A program made the position numbers and the translations under genes. Shown one piece after another: positions 61,864 to 64,000 of a DNA stretch of 64,000 nucleotides; the first letter of the stretch is position 1, and each line of letters opens with the position of its first letter. The stretch is from Bradyrhizobium sp. dw_411 (lineage in GTDB: Bacteria > Pseudomonadota > Alphaproteobacteria > Rhizobiales > Xanthobacteraceae), in contig NZ_JAAVUY010000011.1 in assembly GCF_018449695.1 (NCBI RefSeq), positions 182,197 through 246,196 of the forward strand. The letters run 5' to 3'. The notes under the pieces are model-generated. The model was given only the letters and a program-made list of their open reading frames with translations, had not been told where the DNA came from and did not search any database.

Positions 61864-62679
61864 CTATTGCGTCATGCAGTGCTTCATGTCCTTGCAAAGG
61901 GAGACGAAGCGGTCATCGAAGCGGTGTTCCGGCACGCGCGGTCGCGGCAGATCGATGTCGAAGGTTTTCTTGACCCGGCCCGGCCGGCTCGACAGAACGA
62001 CAACCCTGTCGGACAGGTAAACGGCTTCGCCGATGTCATGTGTGATGAACAAGGCGGTAGCGCCGCTCATGCTCCAGATGCGCAGAAGTTCGGTATGCAT
62101 CTGTTCGCGCGTGATGGCGTCCAGCGCGCCAAATGGCTCGTCCATGAAAAGGATCGAGGGGTTCATGATCAGAGCCCGCGCGATCGCGACACGCTGCTGC
62201 ATGCCGCCGGAGAGCTGAACGGGATAATGGTTCTCCGTATGAGCCAGCCCCATCAACTGCAGGAGTTCACGTGCCTTCGGTCGATACTCTTCGGCCGAGA
62301 GGCCAAAGATTTCGATCGGCAGAAGCAGGTTCTCGAGGACGTTGCGCCATTCCAGTAGCACCGGCTGCTGGAATACGAAGCCCATTTCCCGCGTAGGTTT
62401 GGAGATCGGCTTGCCGTCAATCGCCAGTTTGCCGCGGCTTGGCGAAATAAGCCCCGCGGCAATTCTTAGAAGGGTGGTTTTGCCGCAGCCGCTCTCACCG
62501 AGCAGCGAGACAAACTCGCCTTCCGGAATCTTGAGATTGACGCGATCGAGCACGGTGGTCCGGTTCAATCCCGAGCGGAACGACTTGGATATTTCCTGAA
62601 AGTCGATTTTTGTCGGCCGGGACTGCCGCTGTCCGTCGGGACTGAAAACGCCCCCGCGAAGTTCCGATACCACCGCCAT
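61864..62679 (-). CDS. NitT/TauT-type ABC transporter ATPase
   Basis: A 271-residue ABC ATPase (SsuB/TauB-like). Walker A is GESGCGKT, the Q-loop GFVFQQPVLLEWRNVLENLL, signature LSGGMQQRVAIARAL, Walker B ILFMDEPFGALD and the switch His in ALFITHDIGEAVYL. ATG 62679 has AGGAAG 6-7 nt upstream; an in-frame extension to 62757 is not conserved. It is the first gene of the leftward importer operon. Confidence 0.92.
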   Translation of the reverse strand: MAVVSELRGGVFSPDGQRQSRPTKIDFQEISKSFRSGLNRTTVLDRVNLKIPEGEFVSLLGESGCGKTTLLRIAAGLISPSRGKLAIDGKPISKPTREMGFVFQQPVLLEWRNVLENLLLPIEIFGLSAEEYRPKARELLQLMGLAHTENHYPVQLSGGMQQRVAIARALIMNPSILFMDEPFGALDAITREQMHTELLRIWSMSGATALFITHDIGEAVYLSDRVVVLSSRPGRVKKTFDIDLPRPRVPEHRFDDRFVSLCKDMKHCMTQ

Positions 62680-63039
62680 TGCCGCTTCCTGTGTTGACCT
62701 GCCCCGCTCGAAAAGCGGAGAAGACGCAAACGAGAAAGCAAATTTCGGGCCGGACAAGTTCGCACATGTCCAGGGACAGCAATTTTCATTATTTTCCCGT
62801 ATCTCCTTGAATTAGAAGCACCTGTCGCGACTGGATTTCGTCGGCCGCTCCGCGAATTTGGTCATGCGACTAGGGCAAAAGGGGCTGCATTACAGTTGCC
62901 CGAAAACTACGCAAAGAATTTAGGCGCTTGACTAATTTCTTGCCGCAGGATCGCCACCCACTTGATGAAAGGGAGGGAGTGTGTTGGTCTGGCAATAGCT
63001 GCACACCGCTAGCGATATTTGAAGTTTGGACAAGCCCGA
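62680..63039. promoter_or_regulatory. Divergent intergenic region, NitT importer / amidohydrolase
   Basis: 360 nt between divergent starts. I see no gene, dyad or repeat I can support. It should contain both promoters; the stretch 62785-62830 is AT-rich (ttttcattattttcccg) and is a plausible promoter zone. Purine-rich sequence with only a weak ribosome site precedes ATG 63040. Confidence 0.4.
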
Positions 63040-63999
63040 ATGAGAGATAAGCCCCGCATCGTCGCTCTTGAGGAACATTACATCGATCCCGATCTTGCGC
63101 CTCTGCTGTATGGCACCAGGCACGACGATCTTTCGGAGATGGAAAGACGGCTACTCGATCTCGGGACCTTGCGGTTGCGCGAAATGGACGATGCCGGCAT
63201 CGACCTGCAGGTGCTTTCGCATGGCGCGCCGGGCTGCCAGCAACTCGATCCCGAGACGGCGGTGCGCATGAGCCGGCAGACCAACGATCGGTTGCATCTT
63301 GTCGTTCAAGGCAACCCGGCGCGCTTTGCGGCATTCGGCATTCTGCCGACACCGGACCCGGCGGCGGCGGCCGATGAACTTGAGAGGGTCGTGACCCGGC
63401 TGGGATTCAAAGGGGCGATGCTTCACGGCCTCACCCACGGCCGCTTTATCGACGACAAACAATTTTGGCCGATTTTCGAACGGGCCGAAGCATTGGATGT
63501 TCCGCTCTATCTGCATCCCGCTTACCCAAGCCCCGCGGTCGCGGAAGTCTATTACAATGATTACGCACGCGAGTTCCCCGAACTATTGGGCCCGGCGCTC
63601 GGCTTCACGGTTGAGACGGCCACGCAAGGCGTTCGGCTGGTCTTAAGCGGCGTATTCGAAAAATATCCGCGCCTGAAGTTCATTATCGGCCACCTCGGCG
63701 AAGGCCTTCCGTTTCTGTTGTGGCGGATCAATCAATCGCTTTCCCGCCCGGGTAACAGCCGCATGGCGTTTCGCGATATTTTCTGCAAGCATTTCTGGCT
63801 GACGACCAGCGGCAATTTTTCCGACAGCGCGCTGGCCTGTGCAATTACCGAGATGGGCGTCGATCGCATCCTGTTTTCGGTCGATTGGCCGTATGTCGAT
63901 AATCGTCTGGGCACGCAGTGGCTTTCCGGCTACTCGCTAACCGAGGAAGACAAGTCGAAGATTTTTGCGGGCAATGCAGCTTCGCTCCTGAAGCTCTAG
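63040..63999 (+). CDS. Amidohydrolase-2 family protein, ALEEH-type (hydroxybenzoate decarboxylase-like)
   Basis: A 319-residue TIM-barrel metal enzyme complete to its TAG at 63997-63999. IVALEEHYIDPDLAP replaces the usual HxH with Glu-x-His, as in gamma-resorcylate and 2,3-dihydroxybenzoate decarboxylases; VPLYLHPAYPSP gives the second His, IIGHLGEGLPFLLWRI the third and ILFSVDWPYVDN the catalytic Asp. The family performs non-oxidative decarboxylation or hydrolysis with Mn or Zn. ATG 63040 follows the family N-terminus. It is divergent from the NitT-type importer, which may bring in its substrate. Genes beyond the right edge are unknown. Confidence 0.88.
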   Translation: MRDKPRIVALEEHYIDPDLAPLLYGTRHDDLSEMERRLLDLGTLRLREMDDAGIDLQVLSHGAPGCQQLDPETAVRMSRQTNDRLHLVVQGNPARFAAFGILPTPDPAAAADELERVVTRLGFKGAMLHGLTHGRFIDDKQFWPIFERAEALDVPLYLHPAYPSPAVAEVYYNDYAREFPELLGPALGFTVETATQGVRLVLSGVFEKYPRLKFIIGHLGEGLPFLLWRINQSLSRPGNSRMAFRDIFCKHFWLTTSGNFSDSALACAITEMGVDRILFSVDWPYVDNRLGTQWLSGYSLTEEDKSKIFAGNAASLLKL

Positions 64000-64000
64000 G

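Overview
The window looks like chromosomal DNA of a Bradyrhizobium-type alphaproteobacterium. Support comes from the high GC, the many solute-binding-protein transporters, the IclR/LysR/TetR-controlled catabolic clusters, small secreted proteins of a kind common in that group, and a dispersed intergenic repeat (34082-34187) that I recall from Bradyrhizobium genomes. I see no rRNA, tRNA, CRISPR array, phage gene or transposase. Almost everything is uptake and breakdown of small organic acids, amides and heterocycles.

Region 1 (1-12.4 kb): an IclR regulator (6934-7785) sits between a leftward eight-gene operon and a rightward hyuA-hyuB pair (8085-11734). The leftward operon runs binding protein, LivF, LivM, LivG, LivH, cupin, DHOD-like flavoprotein, then a tripartite-tricarboxylate (Bug) binding protein cut by the window edge. 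A perfect inverted repeat lies in the divergent gap. Region 2 (11.7-21.7 kb): a second complete Liv-type importer with a DapA-family lyase reads left. Two enolase-superfamily dehydratases and a GMC oxidoreductase read right. Together they look like import and dehydration/cleavage of a hydroxy or sugar acid.

Region 3 (21.7-33.5 kb): orphan binding protein, cupin plus class A flavin monooxygenase, a small Tat-exported protein, an AEC transporter with a UbiD-type decarboxylase, then a DHA2 efflux pump, a secreted lipase and a DUF4403 protein. Region 4 (33.5-45 kb): a decayed LysR gene interrupted by a repeat, an intact LysR gene, a small membrane protein with an apparent frameshift, a ThDP decarboxylase and an AtuA-DUF4387 fusion form one leftward group. 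After it come a small Cys-rich secreted protein, a cytochrome b561/catalase-like pair, an AraC regulator and an MFS exporter.

Region 5 (45.2-64 kb): a nine-gene leftward operon joins a molybdenum hydroxylase (FAD, 2Fe-2S and Mo subunits), a second hyuA-hyuB pair and a complete BMP-type (nucleoside-like) ABC importer. It is divergent from a TetR gene. A CodA-like deaminase, a NitT/TauT-type ABC importer and an ALEEH-type amidohydrolase/decarboxylase follow. The likely theme is import, hydroxylation and ring opening of an N-heterocycle.

Non-coding structure worth attention: (i) a roughly 46-bp motif in five copies at three intergenic sites, two of the sites holding head-to-head pairs with nearly identical 219- and 214-bp spans; (ii) strong hairpins directly after two binding-protein genes inside ABC operons; (iii) dyads in the IclR and TetR divergent gaps. 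Start codons were chosen by hand from Shine-Dalgarno spacing, overlaps and family N-termini, so several are shorter than the maximal open frame.
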